The notes under the pieces were generated by a model. The model did not search any database, was not told the DNA's origin, and saw only the letters and a program-made list of their open reading frames with translations. The position numbers were made by a program, and so were the translations under genes. A stretch of 64,000 nt of DNA from an uncultured Nitrospirota bacterium. Its GTDB lineage: Bacteria > Nitrospirota > Nitrospiria > Nitrospirales > UBA8639. Positions within the stretch are counted from its first letter, which is position 1. Each line of letters starts with the position of its first letter. This document shows, one piece after another, positions 49,035-60,300 of this stretch. The stretch lies in the NCBI GenBank assembly GCA_937139405.1, contig CAKZPV010000001.1:97186-161185 (forward strand), written 5' to 3'.

Positions 49035-49327
49035 TCACTGCTGAGTCCAACCTCCTTAAGATTCTTATTCAAAAAATTTCTAGCGAGTATCTCTTGGTAG
49101 TCTATTAAACTTGTGCTGTGTTCGTCGTAAAGCCAGGTCTTCTTTCAAGCACATTTTTACGAACTAGCAAGGCTGTTAATATATGATAGTTGCCGGGGTT
49201 CGCCAGGCAGCTAAACTCGTTCTTTGAGCGTCCGCCCATATGGGTTAGTAGGTTTCAGTGAGGGGAAACAGAATGTGCTGAGGGTTTTAGGGAATTCCAC
49301 TTTTCCTCCCACATGTACTGCTTTAGG
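49035..49327. other. Convergent intergenic region, no gene seen
   Basis: About 290 bp between the TIGR03545 gene (plus) and the hybrid kinase gene (minus). No convincing terminator stem with a T-run is visible, although both transcripts should end here. Confidence 0.35.
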
Positions 49328-52144
49328 TCAGCTTGAATTGTGGGCGAAATTTTTCTCCTGCATGATTGTTTGAACGTTTTTGAATTCTTCCATGAGAGCA
49401 TCCACATCATAAGGCTTTTGCACTTTATCTCCTAGAGCTTGCCGTTCTATTTCGACGCACATCGCGGCCAACACCTCTGCGCCCACATTTCTGCAAATTC
49501 CCTTCAGTCCGTGGGCGGCCGATCCTAATTGTTGACGGTCACCATTTTCTACCGCCTGTTGGACTTCTTTGATAGATTCTTCTGCATCTTGAAAAAATTG
49601 CAGCAACATCATTTCTAACCGTTTTGGCCCAGCGAGGTCTTGGAGTTCTAGAAGTTGGGTGGTGTTCACGGACTCGTGATCTGTTTCTGTCTTGGGTTCA
49701 GAGCGTTGGGGCTTTTCTGGTGCTTGAGTCAGAGGCGGCTGCTGTTTACTTATACCAATTTGAGAGTCTTCTTCGCGATTGAGTGAAGATTGGGCTGCAA
49801 CAGCCGGCAGCCATTTTTTCAGTGTGGTGACTAATTCTTCACGTTGAATGGGCTTCGTAAGATAATCATCCATCCCAGCCTGTAAACATTTTTCTCGATC
49901 ACCTTTCATGGCATTGGCGGTCATGGCAATGATAGGAATACGGGGAGACGTGAAGGATTCAGTGTCAGTCAAACGATTCTCACTCACCTCAAATTTTACG
50001 TCTTCTGCCTCACGAATCTTCTGCGTCGCTTCATAGCCATCCATTTCTGGCATATGGCAGTCCATCAATATGAGATCAAAATGTCTAAGCGCGACGGCTT
50101 CCACCGCTTCCTTCCCGTTGGCAGCGATCTCTGCACGAAGGCCTAGCCGATCTAAAGTGAGGACGGCAAGTTGTTGATTGATACGATGATCATCAACCAC
50201 AAGAATTCTTGATTTATGTTGTTGGGATATTTCTCTAAGACTGTGATTGGTGACCAGTGGGATTGGTTCGGTGCTATTTTCTGATAAAGCTAAACCGAGA
50301 ACTGTTGTTAGGCAAATGTACAGTTGCTCCTTTCGAATAGGTTTGGTCACGAAACCCGAAAGACCCACTTCCCGAGCTTGTTGTCCATCGCCGCGTGTTC
50401 CCATAGCTGTGAGTAAAACGAGGGGAAGATTCTTCAATGAAGAATGTTCTTTAATTGTGCGGATCAAGTCGAAGTCATTCTGTTCTTGGATGTTTAAATC
50501 TAATATAGCAAGATCAAAAGGGGAATGTTGCTTCTCAGCATCTTGTAAGACTTTTAGGGCGGCAGTGGGTGTGGAACACGCCACATATTCCATTTTCCAG
50601 TCCTTGGCGTAGTTGGAAATTATTTTAATACTGGAAACGGTCTTATCGACACAAAGAAGTCGACGTCCTTGAAGGTCAGTTGGGGGTGGCAACATTGATT
50701 GAGATGAGGATAATTTTTGACGTGCTAAAGTTACGGTAAACCAAAATTTGCTGCCCTCTCCTAAACGACTTTCTACTCCGATTTCCCCGTTCATGTGTTC
50801 AACAAGTTTTTTGCAAATGACGAGACCAAGCCCTGTTCCTCCATATTGGCGAGTTGTGGAACTATCAGCCTGGCTAAAGGGTTGAAATAATCGAGATTGA
50901 GCCTCTCTGGAGATTCCAGTACCTGTATCAGTGATTTCAAAGCGGATGAGAATGGTTTCTTCCGTTTGCTGGATCAGTTGGACATAGGCCGTCACTTCGC
51001 CTTGTTCCGTAAATTTAATTGAATTACTGAGTAAGTTGAGAAGCACTTGTCGAAGTCGGCCAGGATCTCCACGAACAGCGGTCGGTACTTTTGTAGACAC
51101 CAAACCCACTAATTCTAGTTTTTTGTCTGCAGCTTGATGAGCGACCAATTCTAGAGATTCTTCCACCACATTCCGAAGGTCAAAGTCTATGGTTTCAAAT
51201 TCCACTTTTCCTGCTTCTATTTTTGAAAAATCCAGGATGTCATTGATGAGCATGAGTAGCGCGTCGGCTGATTGACGAACTGTATTGCCCAAATGTTGTT
51301 GTTCAGTTGTCAGCGGGGTTTCCAAGAGTAAATCAGTCATGCCGATCACGCCATTCATTGGCGTGCGAATTTCATGGCTCATAGTCGCTAAAAATTCTGA
51401 TTTGGCTTGAGCCGCAGCCATGGCTTGTTCACGTGTTTCTTTGAGTTCTCGTACCTGACGTCGAATACTTCGTGAGAGGAAGAGCGCCAAGGTCAGGAAC
51501 CCTACGATTTCCAAGCTACCCAAAAGAATAATCGTCTGCCATTGGTCTGCTAGATGTGTTTCAACCTCTTTAAATAGTTTGCCCATGTCTTGCTGGATGA
51601 GCCTGACTATTTCGTCTTGTTGTGCATAAATATCTGCAAATACCCGCTCAATCTCCAGTTCTAACATGGCGCGATCTTGCAGCAGAGTCAGCATGATTAT
51701 CGATTGACCACGTTGTTGAGATCGGCTGTATTGCAATTTCCAATCCTGAGCGAGCTCCAAAAAATCTCGTAAATCATCGGCGGTATTTCGCAGACCTACT
51801 AGCGTTTTTTGAAATTCAAAATTCTGGGTGAGATTAACTTGTTCTTCAAGGAATTGTTGCAATCGTTTTATGGGTTCGAGATTGGCCGGAGAAGGACGGT
51901 CTATTTGTAATTGAGCGATCAATTCGGCATGGATCGTTCGTAGCAGAAAGGAAATCGTATGTTTAGCATGTGTGAGTTCCTTCTCCTGAACTCGGAGTGC
52001 GATTCGATTGTCTTGAAATTGAATGAGGGTTGAGCGTACTAACCCCATGGTACTGATCCCAAGAAACAAGGCGAGGGCCACAAGCACCCATACCATGCTA
52101 TGAATTCTGAAGCCTTCGTCTCGATGATTGTTCATAGATATCAA
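49328..52144 (-). CDS. Hybrid sensor histidine kinase (two receivers and HPt, BarA-like layout)
   Basis: 938 residues. Membrane helix about 16-37, periplasmic helical sensor (about 38-200), second helix about 203-224, then HisKA with [12 protein letters not shown] (H257), HATPase (about 360-475: [22 protein letters not shown]). Receiver 1 has phosphoacceptor in ILDLNI (D549) with a single acidic residue before it (CVDKT); receiver 2 is complete (LVVDDHR, LMDCHMP D695, TKPI). A C-terminal HPt domain has AAHGLKG (H878). The unit can thus run a full phosphorelay by itself. No output regulator is next to it. It is divergent from a porin and a PstS-like gene, suggesting it senses envelope state or an anion handled by them. 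Signal unknown. Confidence 0.93.
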   Translation of the reverse strand: MISMNNHRDEGFRIHSMVWVLVALALFLGISTMGLVRSTLIQFQDNRIALRVQEKELTHAKHTISFLLRTIHAELIAQLQIDRPSPANLEPIKRLQQFLEEQVNLTQNFEFQKTLVGLRNTADDLRDFLELAQDWKLQYSRSQQRGQSIIMLTLLQDRAMLELEIERVFADIYAQQDEIVRLIQQDMGKLFKEVETHLADQWQTIILLGSLEIVGFLTLALFLSRSIRRQVRELKETREQAMAAAQAKSEFLATMSHEIRTPMNGVIGMTDLLLETPLTTEQQHLGNTVRQSADALLMLINDILDFSKIEAGKVEFETIDFDLRNVVEESLELVAHQAADKKLELVGLVSTKVPTAVRGDPGRLRQVLLNLLSNSIKFTEQGEVTAYVQLIQQTEETILIRFEITDTGTGISREAQSRLFQPFSQADSSTTRQYGGTGLGLVICKKLVEHMNGEIGVESRLGEGSKFWFTVTLARQKLSSSQSMLPPPTDLQGRRLLCVDKTVSSIKIISNYAKDWKMEYVACSTPTAALKVLQDAEKQHSPFDLAILDLNIQEQNDFDLIRTIKEHSSLKNLPLVLLTAMGTRGDGQQAREVGLSGFVTKPIRKEQLYICLTTVLGLALSENSTEPIPLVTNHSLREISQQHKSRILVVDDHRINQQLAVLTLDRLGLRAEIAANGKEAVEAVALRHFDLILMDCHMPEMDGYEATQKIREAEDVKFEVSENRLTDTESFTSPRIPIIAMTANAMKGDREKCLQAGMDDYLTKPIQREELVTTLKKWLPAVAAQSSLNREEDSQIGISKQQPPLTQAPEKPQRSEPKTETDHESVNTTQLLELQDLAGPKRLEMMLLQFFQDAEESIKEVQQAVENGDRQQLGSAAHGLKGICRNVGAEVLAAMCVEIERQALGDKVQKPYDVDALMEEFKNVQTIMQEKNFAHNSS

Positions 52145-52431
52145 AAATCCTGGTGTTAGTTGACGTCGTCTGTAAGGCTTCGTCCGTTCAACATTAACTT
52201 TCTGTTAGGGATGGTGATCTCTCTCTTCATGGGTTAGGAGAAGATATTTGACTCTATTGATCCTATCCAAGGATTGAATGAAACAGACCTATCGGTATTC
52301 ATCTCAAGATATCGGCTCTTATAGCGAAGAAATAAAATGTAGTCTGCTCGAATTTCATAGAAATCCTTCCAGTTAAAAGAAAGCTCTCCTAACAGGCCTT
52401 AAGTTTTAACAACAGACAGCCGACAGTATGA
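52145..52431. other. Divergent promoter region between hybrid kinase and porin
   Basis: About 290 bp that must carry the promoters for the kinase (minus) and porin (plus). I see no strong -35/-10 pair or repeated operator. It could contain regulator sites, as the kinase and porin genes are likely linked in function. Confidence 0.35.
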
Positions 52432-53940
52432 ATGTTCCATCGTAGTCGAATGGAAAACGAGTTTAGTTCCAGAATCCGAACAACGAGCAGGAGTGGTGTG
52501 TTGATGGCTGAATTAGAAAGAAATTTTATGAGCCGTGTGATTTGGTGTATGTGGCAACCCTGCGTAAAACGGTGGGTTAGACCCTTCTTCTTGAGCTTGT
52601 TAATCATGACTTCGTGGCTGTGCCTAGGAAATCCACAGATAGGATGGACAGCAGAATCTGAAACAGGATTTGCTGAAATCCGAGCCCAGTTAGAGAGAAT
52701 GCAGCAACATATTGAGGATATGCGATCAAGAATGGAGGGATTGGAGCGAGAAACAAGCGAACCCACTATGAAGGGTCTGGATGATCAGTCTTGGAAAGAA
52801 AAATATAAAGACCTGACAGAGCGACTTGAAGCGCAAGAGGATCTGACACAAGAGTTGGATGAGAAAGTCGGAAGCCGAGCCATCGTCCATGCCTTCGATG
52901 CCATGCAGTTGGATTTTGGAGGCTTTCTCCATTCGGCTTTCACACATATTCATGGAGATCAAGGTTCGGCCTCTAGCTTTGACCGACTGACATTTGAAAT
53001 TCTTTTGAAGGCTCAATTCAGTCGACGGTTCTCTGCTTTTTTCGCGCAAGCGTTTGTCCGAGAATCGAATTTACGATATACGGATACCTTTCAACGGACT
53101 TCACCAGGCTTTGCGTTTTCTGGTTCGGGGGGCGTGAAAACCCCACTAGTCATTGCCTGGGCCAATTATCGGCATCGTGATGAGCTGAATCTCCAAATTG
53201 GTCGCTATATCACCCCTTTTGGCATTATTAACATTGAGCATTTTCCTGCCATACTTTTAGATACTGAGCAGCCTCAATTCCTGCGTCCATTCTCAGGTGA
53301 TACGATCTTTCCTAATTTCATCACAGGGGCCCAAGCGCATGGGAAATTCTTTTTTGATGATGATACCTTGCAGTACAACGTCTATACCGGGGTCTATACG
53401 GGGAGTACCCCTGAGCAGTTTTATAGTGGGGTGAGGACGGCCTATACGGTTCGTCTGTTAGGAACAACCTTCGGACTGAATATCGGAACTGGGAAGCGGA
53501 CTTTGACCACCACTGCGCCTGATACGACGACAGTGGCGAAGAATGCCACTTTCTATATGTACGGGGTGGATGTGTTGATCGACAAGGGGCCGATTCTTTG
53601 GAAAACGGAATTGTTTATGACCGATGAGGATAAGGGTGCTGGTGGTAATCGCGTGGGGTTCTATACGCAGCCGGCTTATCGGGTCAATGATCAATGGATT
53701 GTCTTTTATCGGTACGATTTCTTGGATGATGGCAAATTGCAAATTGTACCATCTGGTGGAGGCCCAAGACTGCATACTCCAGGTCATTCAACGGAGCATG
53801 TGTTGGGACTCAATTACCTGCCTGTGCCGAATGTTCGGCTTCGAGCCACGGCCACCTGGAAAGAGTTTTCCAGTGGACGATTAGGAGCGCCGAATGCTGA
53901 TGCACAAATTTTTCAACTTTCAGGAACCTTCAGTTTTTAA
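52432..53940 (+). CDS. Outer-membrane porin-like protein with N-terminal coiled coil
   Basis: Up to 502 residues; the true start is probably later (ATG 52504 or 52528), since a signal peptide is seen at about 45-66 (PFFLSLLIMTSWLCLG). After it comes a short coiled coil (about 75-125: RAQLERMQQHIEDMRSRMEGL), as in trimeric porins and OprO/P-like proteins, then a beta barrel ending in the aromatic strand IFQLSGTFSF. The QIGRYITPFGI and FSGDTIFPNFITGAQ segments are typical of phosphate-selective-porin-like barrels. It is 17 bp upstream of a PstS-like gene. An anion channel is plausible; the solute is not known. Confidence 0.75.
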   Translation: MFHRSRMENEFSSRIRTTSRSGVLMAELERNFMSRVIWCMWQPCVKRWVRPFFLSLLIMTSWLCLGNPQIGWTAESETGFAEIRAQLERMQQHIEDMRSRMEGLERETSEPTMKGLDDQSWKEKYKDLTERLEAQEDLTQELDEKVGSRAIVHAFDAMQLDFGGFLHSAFTHIHGDQGSASSFDRLTFEILLKAQFSRRFSAFFAQAFVRESNLRYTDTFQRTSPGFAFSGSGGVKTPLVIAWANYRHRDELNLQIGRYITPFGIINIEHFPAILLDTEQPQFLRPFSGDTIFPNFITGAQAHGKFFFDDDTLQYNVYTGVYTGSTPEQFYSGVRTAYTVRLLGTTFGLNIGTGKRTLTTTAPDTTTVAKNATFYMYGVDVLIDKGPILWKTELFMTDEDKGAGGNRVGFYTQPAYRVNDQWIVFYRYDFLDDGKLQIVPSGGGPRLHTPGHSTEHVLGLNYLPVPNVRLRATATWKEFSSGRLGAPNADAQIFQLSGTFSF

Positions 53941-53957
53941 TGGGAATCTGAGACGAA

Positions 53958-54431
53958 ATGGCCATGAATTCTCAGTCAGGACGACTTCAGATCCTTCGAC
54001 TTGTTTGGCACTTGGTCGTCATCCTATCGCTGCCTACTCCCTGTTTCGCAGAGGAGTCTATGGCTATTATCGTGAATCGTGAGAATCCCATATCTGGAAC
54101 ATCAAAAGAGTTGAACATTCTGGTTGCGCGGATATTTTTAAAACAACAAAAAGATTGGCCAAACGATATTCTGTGTCGCGCCTATGATCGAGAATTAGAC
54201 TCAGCAGAGCATCAACAGTTTGTTGAGCATATTCTTAAAATGTCAGAAGGGACGCTTTCAACGCACTGGGTCAAGATGAAGCAATTAAGCGGAGAAACGC
54301 CACCACGAGTTATTCGTTCTTCAGGTATTCTCTTTCGTTTTATCGAGAAACATAAGGGTGGGATCGGAATTGTCAAGCAAGAGGAAGTGAGAAAACTTCC
54401 TCCCTCTATCAAAGTCCTTTTCGGCTTTTAA
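53958..54431 (+). CDS. Short PstS-like periplasmic binding protein
   Basis: 157 residues. An N-terminal signal peptide (about 8-31, ending CFAE) is followed by half of a type-2 periplasmic-binding fold: SMAIIVNRENPISGTSKELNILVARIFLKQQKDWPND, HQQFVEHILKMS, STHWVKMKQLSGETPPRVI and GGIGIVKQEEV (read in pieces). These match the PBP-like/PstS-type domains often found with porins and sensor kinases. It is too short for a full PstS (about 270 residues or more), so high-affinity transport is uncertain; it may be a sensing or scavenging protein linked to the porin in front. Confidence 0.75.
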   Translation: MAMNSQSGRLQILRLVWHLVVILSLPTPCFAEESMAIIVNRENPISGTSKELNILVARIFLKQQKDWPNDILCRAYDRELDSAEHQQFVEHILKMSEGTLSTHWVKMKQLSGETPPRVIRSSGILFRFIEKHKGGIGIVKQEEVRKLPPSIKVLFGF

Positions 54432-54692
54432 TCACTGTTCACGAACGCTCCCAAAGCACCTTCCCTAGGTAGGACGGGAATTTTACGTTTGCCGTCAATC
54501 GGCTGCATCTCGTTAATTTTTTTCTTCGTCATCTTGGAGAATGCCTATGATTGGTTCCTCTAGACATCGCTGCTTTTTTAGATTAGCTTCTTCGGGTGAG
54601 GAAAATCTAACATAGCCAGAGTCAAAATTCAGTGAGGGCTTCCAATCGTAGAGTATTGGTTCATTAACTATCTTAACTTTGTGAATGAAATT

Positions 54693-55649
54693 TTAAGCTT
54701 TGCGGAGGGTGTGGATGATGATTTCTGGCTGGCAGTTCATTCGGATGGGAAAGAGAGAAGTGCCGACCCCGCGCGAGGTGTAGCCGCGCATGGATTCATG
54801 CTGCCAAGGCCCAGCTTTATAGGATCGTGCGCATCGGCAATGCGTGATGATTGGCTTCCCTCCTGGCCAGCAGATTTGTCCACCATGCGAATGGCCACAA
54901 AGATACAGGTCCATGCCGGCGGTGAAGGCTTCAGGGACGATTTCTGGAGAATGAACGAGGAGAATGCGCACTGCCTCTGTTGGTGCTGCGACGGCAGTTT
55001 TTTCTAGATCCCCAGTTTCGTAGTAATGGACATCATCTAAGCCCAGTAGCCAAATAGACTCAGATCCTATCTCGAGTGCCTGTGTTTCATTGAGCAACAT
55101 ACGAATGCCAGCTTGTTCGAGGCCAGGGACCATTTCCAGCCAATCATGATTGCCTAAAATCCCTGTGACGCCAAATGGTGCACGAAGAGTCTTGACGAGG
55201 TCTTTCATTAAGCGCAATGTTTTGTCATATGAGCCGTACGTTCGGAATCGAAAGTCGCCAGTCAGGACACAAAGGTCATATTGTAAGGTGGATAAGGTTG
55301 TTTGAAGAGACTGTCCTTTATCAATCATGCCTTCGATGTGCAGATCCGACAAATGTAAAATGCGAAACCCTTCAAAGGCCGCTGGGAGATGAGAGAGTGG
55401 CACGGTATGTTCGACAATGCGATAGTTTGTAGAGTTTTTGACGGCGATGGGCCAGAGACCTGTGACTTTTAAGGATGTTTTCAGGAGCCAAGCAATGGCT
55501 GGAAATTCTTCCATGTGAACATGAATATGATGACCGCCTAACAGGAGTGCTGAATAATGAGCCTGCATTTTCAATCGTTTGCTTGCATGTGCAGATCCAA
55601 TACGGTCAATCAGTTTGTTCAGGGCTTCTTGTTCTTGGAGTTGTGTCAT
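54693..55649 (-). CDS. Calcineurin-like metallophosphoesterase (YaeI/YkuE type)
   Basis: 318 residues. The metal-site motifs are in order: ILHLSDLHIEGM (D-x-H), LTGDFRF (GD), LGNHDWLEM (GNHD), LVHSPEI (H) and CGHSHGGQICWPGG (GHxH). These are the family signatures of the YkuE/YaeI-like phosphoesterases that can act on lipid-linked or membrane phosphate esters. No membrane segment is clear in the N-terminal 60 residues, though a short hydrophobic helix (about 45-62) could associate with the membrane. Substrate unknown. Its start region overlaps the divergent small gene. Confidence 0.88.
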   Translation of the reverse strand: MTQLQEQEALNKLIDRIGSAHASKRLKMQAHYSALLLGGHHIHVHMEEFPAIAWLLKTSLKVTGLWPIAVKNSTNYRIVEHTVPLSHLPAAFEGFRILHLSDLHIEGMIDKGQSLQTTLSTLQYDLCVLTGDFRFRTYGSYDKTLRLMKDLVKTLRAPFGVTGILGNHDWLEMVPGLEQAGIRMLLNETQALEIGSESIWLLGLDDVHYYETGDLEKTAVAAPTEAVRILLVHSPEIVPEAFTAGMDLYLCGHSHGGQICWPGGKPIITHCRCARSYKAGPWQHESMRGYTSRGVGTSLFPIRMNCQPEIIIHTLRKA

Positions 55650-55665
55650 AGACTTGTCAGAAATA

Positions 55666-56100
55666 ATGAATCATGGGTACCATAGGATGATGCAACGACT
55701 TGATCTTAACCAACCTGGCTTGCCTGATCTTCAGTTTGTTCTGATGGTTGGCGCGTTATGTACGTCAGATCTCGAATCGCTCAATGCGCCTGCTTCAGTC
55801 AGAGAGACGGTATTTAATCGATGTTGGGCCCTCTTGCACGAAGACCCGCCTCCGACCGAGAAAAATGAGCGAGTCCTGAATTTAATGTTAGGGGATGAAG
55901 TTATGCTTGAAGCCTTAGTCAATGTCATACGGCAAACATTTGAAGAACATGGCTTTGCAGAGCTGACGTGGGAACAGTTGCCGAGTGAACCTTCCCGAGA
56001 CTCGACTCCTGAGGTTATCCCATTAGTAGAACGTATTCAAAAACTCTATCCTCCGCCTGAAGACATTGAGCCTTCTTCATCTTCCACATCCTCCTCTTAA
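55666..56100 (+). CDS. Hypothetical acidic protein
   Basis: 144 residues if started at ATG 55666; ATG 55687 is an alternative with an AGG just before it. Mostly helical, with an acidic centre and a Ser-rich tail (EDIEPSSSSTSSS). No motif or family is recognised. It is divergent from the metallophosphoesterase gene with only 16 bp between starts, so the promoters overlap the other coding region. Confidence 0.5.
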   Translation: MNHGYHRMMQRLDLNQPGLPDLQFVLMVGALCTSDLESLNAPASVRETVFNRCWALLHEDPPPTEKNERVLNLMLGDEVMLEALVNVIRQTFEEHGFAELTWEQLPSEPSRDSTPEVIPLVERIQKLYPPPEDIEPSSSSTSSS

Positions 56101-56315
56101 CTGTTCCGCATCAACCTACAGACATCTCTTGGTATTCTCCATTATCTCGATAGTGAATTTTTCAGTTGGTCGTTCCACCTTTCATCATTTCAGTGATTGA
56201 GAGTCAAATGGGAATTGAGAGTTGAGTCGGGGTTGAGTGATCGCATTGGGTGGGGGAGATACGATGGCTTGAAACCCTGCTAACCCTATTTCATGGGAGC
56301 AGTATTTGTCTTCGA

Positions 56316-57305
56316 TTATGAGTTTGCGGTTTTCACTTTTTTGGCTCCAGCTTGCAATGAGCTAAAGGAACCGAGGTTTCGGAACTTTGCCTCCCGTTGC
56401 TTCAGCAAAGTGGGGAGCGGAATCTTTTCAAGTTGCTTGAAATAGGTTTCAAGAATATTCGAAACATTCTTTGCTGTAAGGGAGAGATCACGATGAGCGC
56501 CTCCGAGCGGCTCTGGAATGATGTCATCGATGACGTTGAGCTTGAGTAATTCAGGAGCAGTCATGCGCAAGGCGGCAGCGGCCGTCGAGGATTTTGAGGC
56601 ATCGCCCCATAAAATAGCCGCACAGCCTTCCGGAGAAATCACCGAATAAATAGCATGCTCGAGCATGAGCACTCGATCAGCCACACCTAAAGCCAATGCT
56701 CCGCCGCTTCCGCCTTCGCCTGTAACGACGGCGATAATTGGTACGTTCAATTTGACCATTTCCAATAAATTCCTGGCGATCGCTTCTGCCTGCCCACGCT
56801 GTTCAGCATCGACTCCTGGATAGGCTCCTGGTGTATCGATGAATGTGAGAATTGGACGTTGGAATTTTTCAGCGAGTTTCATGAGACGCAAGGCTTTTCG
56901 GTAGCCCTCGGGTTTGGCCATGCCAAAGTTCCGACGCATGCGTTCTTTTAAAGATTTTCCTTTTTCATGGCCCATGACCATGATCGAGCGGGCGTTCCAG
57001 GTTGCCAGTCCACCGATGATGGCTCGGTCTTCTCCGTAGAGACGATCTCCATGGAGTTCGATCATGTTTTCGGTCAGTTCCTCTAGATAATCCGAAATGG
57101 AAGGACGTTGGGGATGTCGTGCAATCTGACTCCGTTGCCAAGGAGTGAGGTTGGCAAAGAGTTCTTCTTCCATCATGGCCAATTGCTCGGTACTTTTCTC
57201 AATGGCCTCGTGAACTGAATTTTTCTTGGACTTGGATTTCACTAATTTTGCAATGCGCCCTTCAAGGTCCTTGAGGGGTTTTTCAAAATCCAAATATTCA
57301 CGCAC
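56316..57305 (-). CDS. accA: Acetyl-CoA carboxylase carboxyltransferase alpha subunit
   Basis: 329 residues from GTG 57305, giving the typical beginning VREYLDFEKPLKDLEGRI; AAGGAG lies 8 bp upstream. The longer frame to 57344 overlaps the dnaE end and is less likely. Crotonase-like core with DRAIIGGLATWNARSIMVMGHEKGKS, RPILTFIDTPGAYPGVDAEQRGQ, GEGGSGGALALGVADRVLMLEHAIYSVISPEGCAAILW (read in pieces), all AccA signatures. It transfers carboxyl from biotin-BCCP to acetyl-CoA with AccD, the first step of fatty-acid synthesis. The C-terminal tail is Lys-rich. It follows dnaE with 25 bp between them. Confidence 0.96.
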   Translation of the reverse strand: MREYLDFEKPLKDLEGRIAKLVKSKSKKNSVHEAIEKSTEQLAMMEEELFANLTPWQRSQIARHPQRPSISDYLEELTENMIELHGDRLYGEDRAIIGGLATWNARSIMVMGHEKGKSLKERMRRNFGMAKPEGYRKALRLMKLAEKFQRPILTFIDTPGAYPGVDAEQRGQAEAIARNLLEMVKLNVPIIAVVTGEGGSGGALALGVADRVLMLEHAIYSVISPEGCAAILWGDASKSSTAAAALRMTAPELLKLNVIDDIIPEPLGGAHRDLSLTAKNVSNILETYFKQLEKIPLPTLLKQREAKFRNLGSFSSLQAGAKKVKTANS

Positions 57306-57330
57306 AGGTAGGCTCCTTGGTACGACGCGA

Positions 57331-60300
57331 TTAGTGGAAGGCAACCGTGGAAGCTCCTAGGAGATGTTCCACTTCTTCTAAGAAATCCGGCGTCGGAGAA
57401 ATGCCGATATTGGGTAGTTTCGGCAGGTTGGTTGTGAGATTGCTCTTCAAGTGAAAGGCTAAGGAAATGGGCGTAGGTCCTGGGTATCGTTCAAAAATGT
57501 GTTTTAAGTCTAGCATATGATTCGGTAATACGTCTTGTTCGTGAATTTGCAGTGTGACATGTTTCACGGTTTCACATTCTAATTGAGGTAGAAGTTCTAC
57601 TCGTGTGGCTTTTATTCTAGCACCGTTATCCATTAGATCTACTGATCCGGTGAGACGAATGACAGAATCTGGCGTGAGCATGGATTCATGGTTTTTAAAG
57701 GTTTCCGGGAAGATGATGGCTTCCACCGTGCCTTGCAAGTCTTCTAATTGGACGTAGGCCATTCGATTCCCTTTTTTTGTGGTCGTAATTTTGATGCTGG
57801 ATATGACACCGCAAAGTTTGACTTCTCGCTCTTCTTTGATCTCACGAAGTCCTTGTGTTGAGCATGTAGAAAAATGTGCAATGGCCATACGGTGCCGGTT
57901 AAGAGGGTGATCGGTAATATAAAAGCCAGTAAGTTCACGTTCATGTTGCAAAAGTTCGTTTTGCGACCATTCCGGTCTATCAGGGATGGAAAAACCGAAG
58001 CTATTGTCCTCTTCAGGGGAAATGTTTTCTGGAGTCAAATCAAAGAGGCTGGTTTGTCCTTCTCGCTTATTACGTTGAACGGTCGACGCATGTTCCATGG
58101 CTTGATCGAGAATGGCAAACAGACTAGCACGTGTGGTCCCCATAGAATCGAAAGCACCCACTTTAATCAGACCTTCAAGTACGCGTTTGTTGACTTTTTG
58201 AGAATCTAACCGACAACAAAAATCGACGAAGGAGTTAAATGTACCGTCTTGATCTCGGGCTTCCAGTACGATGTCCACCGCACTTTCGCCAACGTTCTTG
58301 ATCGCGGCTAACCCAAATCGAATACCTTCAGGGACGACACTGAAATTTTTTAAACTATGATTGGCATCAGGTGGAAGTATGTCCAGCCCTAGTTCTCGGC
58401 ATTCAGAAAAGTAGCCGACCATTTTATCCGTATTCCCCATTTCTGAGGTCAGCAGCGCGGCCATGAACTCTGTCGGATAATGGGCTTTGAGGTAGGCCGT
58501 CTGATAGGTGACCAACGCATAAGCCGCGGAGTGGGATTTATTGAATCCGTACCCAGCGAAAAAGGCCATTTGATCAAATATTTTTTCGGCCAGTTTCTCT
58601 GCGATTCCCTTTTCTTTCCCTCCTGAGATGAACAGGGCCTTTTGCTTAGCCATTTCATCATGCTTTTTCTTCCCCATGGCCCGACGAAGCAAGTCGGCTT
58701 GTCCCAACGAAAACCCAGCCAACTGGTTAGTAATCGCCATGACCTGTTCTTGATAGACAATCACGCCATAGGTTTCTTTTAAGATGGGTTCGACCTGAGG
58801 CGGTTCGTACACGATTTGTGATGGATCACGTTTTCGTTTAATGAAGTCGTCGACCATGCCACTTTCGAGAGGGCCAGGCCGATAGAGTGCGAGAATAGCT
58901 ATGAGATCTTCAAAGGTTTCAGGTTTAATTTTGACCAGCAAATTGCGCATGCCGGAACTTTCCAATTGAAAAATCCCGGTCGTTTTTCCAGAGCTGAGGA
59001 GCGCAAAGGTGTTAGGATCATCAAGAGATAAGTTTTGAATATCTAATTGAGCTTCAGCAGATTGTGAAGCATGCACGAGTCTCACGGCATCGTGAATCAT
59101 GGTCAACGTTTTTAATCCGAGAAAATCAAATTTGACCAAGCCGACTTTTTCCAAATCTGTCATTGTATATTGGGTGACGATTTCGTCGTTACTGGTCTTA
59201 TATAACGGCACATGGTCCATAAGAGGTTTTTGCGAAATGACCACGCCGGCGGCATGAGTTGAGGCATGTCGAGCTAAGCCTTCTAAGGCCATAGCCGTAT
59301 CCATAAGCTCTTTCATGCCAGCCTCTCCATCCACCAACTCTTGCAGCCGAGGTTCCTGCTTCAGAGCGTCCTTCAAGGTAATATTGAGTTGTGTGGGAAC
59401 GAGCTTGGCCACTTTGTCGACTTCAGCATAGGGGAAGTCCATGACTCGTCCAACATCTCGAATGGCTGCTTTAGCCCCCAACGTTCCAAAGGTAATAATT
59501 TGGCAGACATGCGCTTCACCATATTTTTCAATCACATAATTGATGACTTCTCCTCGCCGGTCCATGCAAAAATCCATATCGATGTCCGGCATGCTCACCC
59601 GTTCAGGATTCAGGAAACGTTCGAACAGAAGGTTATAGGCCAACGGGTCCAAATCCGTGATGCGGAGGGCATACGCAACCAGACTCCCAGCCGCAGAGCC
59701 GCGTCCAGGGCCAACGGGTATTTTTCGAGATCGCGCAAAATTAATAATGTCCCACACGACGAGGAAATACCCTGCATAACCCATTGCATTCAAGACTGCT
59801 AACTCAGTGGTTAAGCGATGTTGATAAGCCTCAAGGGGAATGGATGTGGGACGTTCGCGGAGGCGTTCACGGAGTCCTTCTTCAGAAAGATGTTGGAGGT
59901 ACGAATTATGCGTTTGTCCTTCCGGCACATGATAATCTGGGAGATAGGTCGCACCGAATTCGAGTGACAGGTCACATTGCTCGGCAACTTGTGTCGTATT
60001 CAAGACGGCTCGAGGAAATTCTGCGAACTCTGCGACCATTTCTTCCATGGATTTCACGTATAATTGATCCGTATCGAATTTCATGCGATTGGGATCTTTG
60101 AGTGTTTTTCCCGTTTGCAAACACAGCATAATTTCATGAGGTCGCGCGTCACGTTTGGTGAGGTAATGGCAATCATTGGTCCCGACTAACGGGATCCCTA
60201 ATTTTTTATGGATCTCCATTAAGCCACCATTGGCAATCTGTTGCTGCTCGAGCCCATTGGCTTGAACTTCGAGAAAGTAATGATCTTTCCCAAAGATTGA

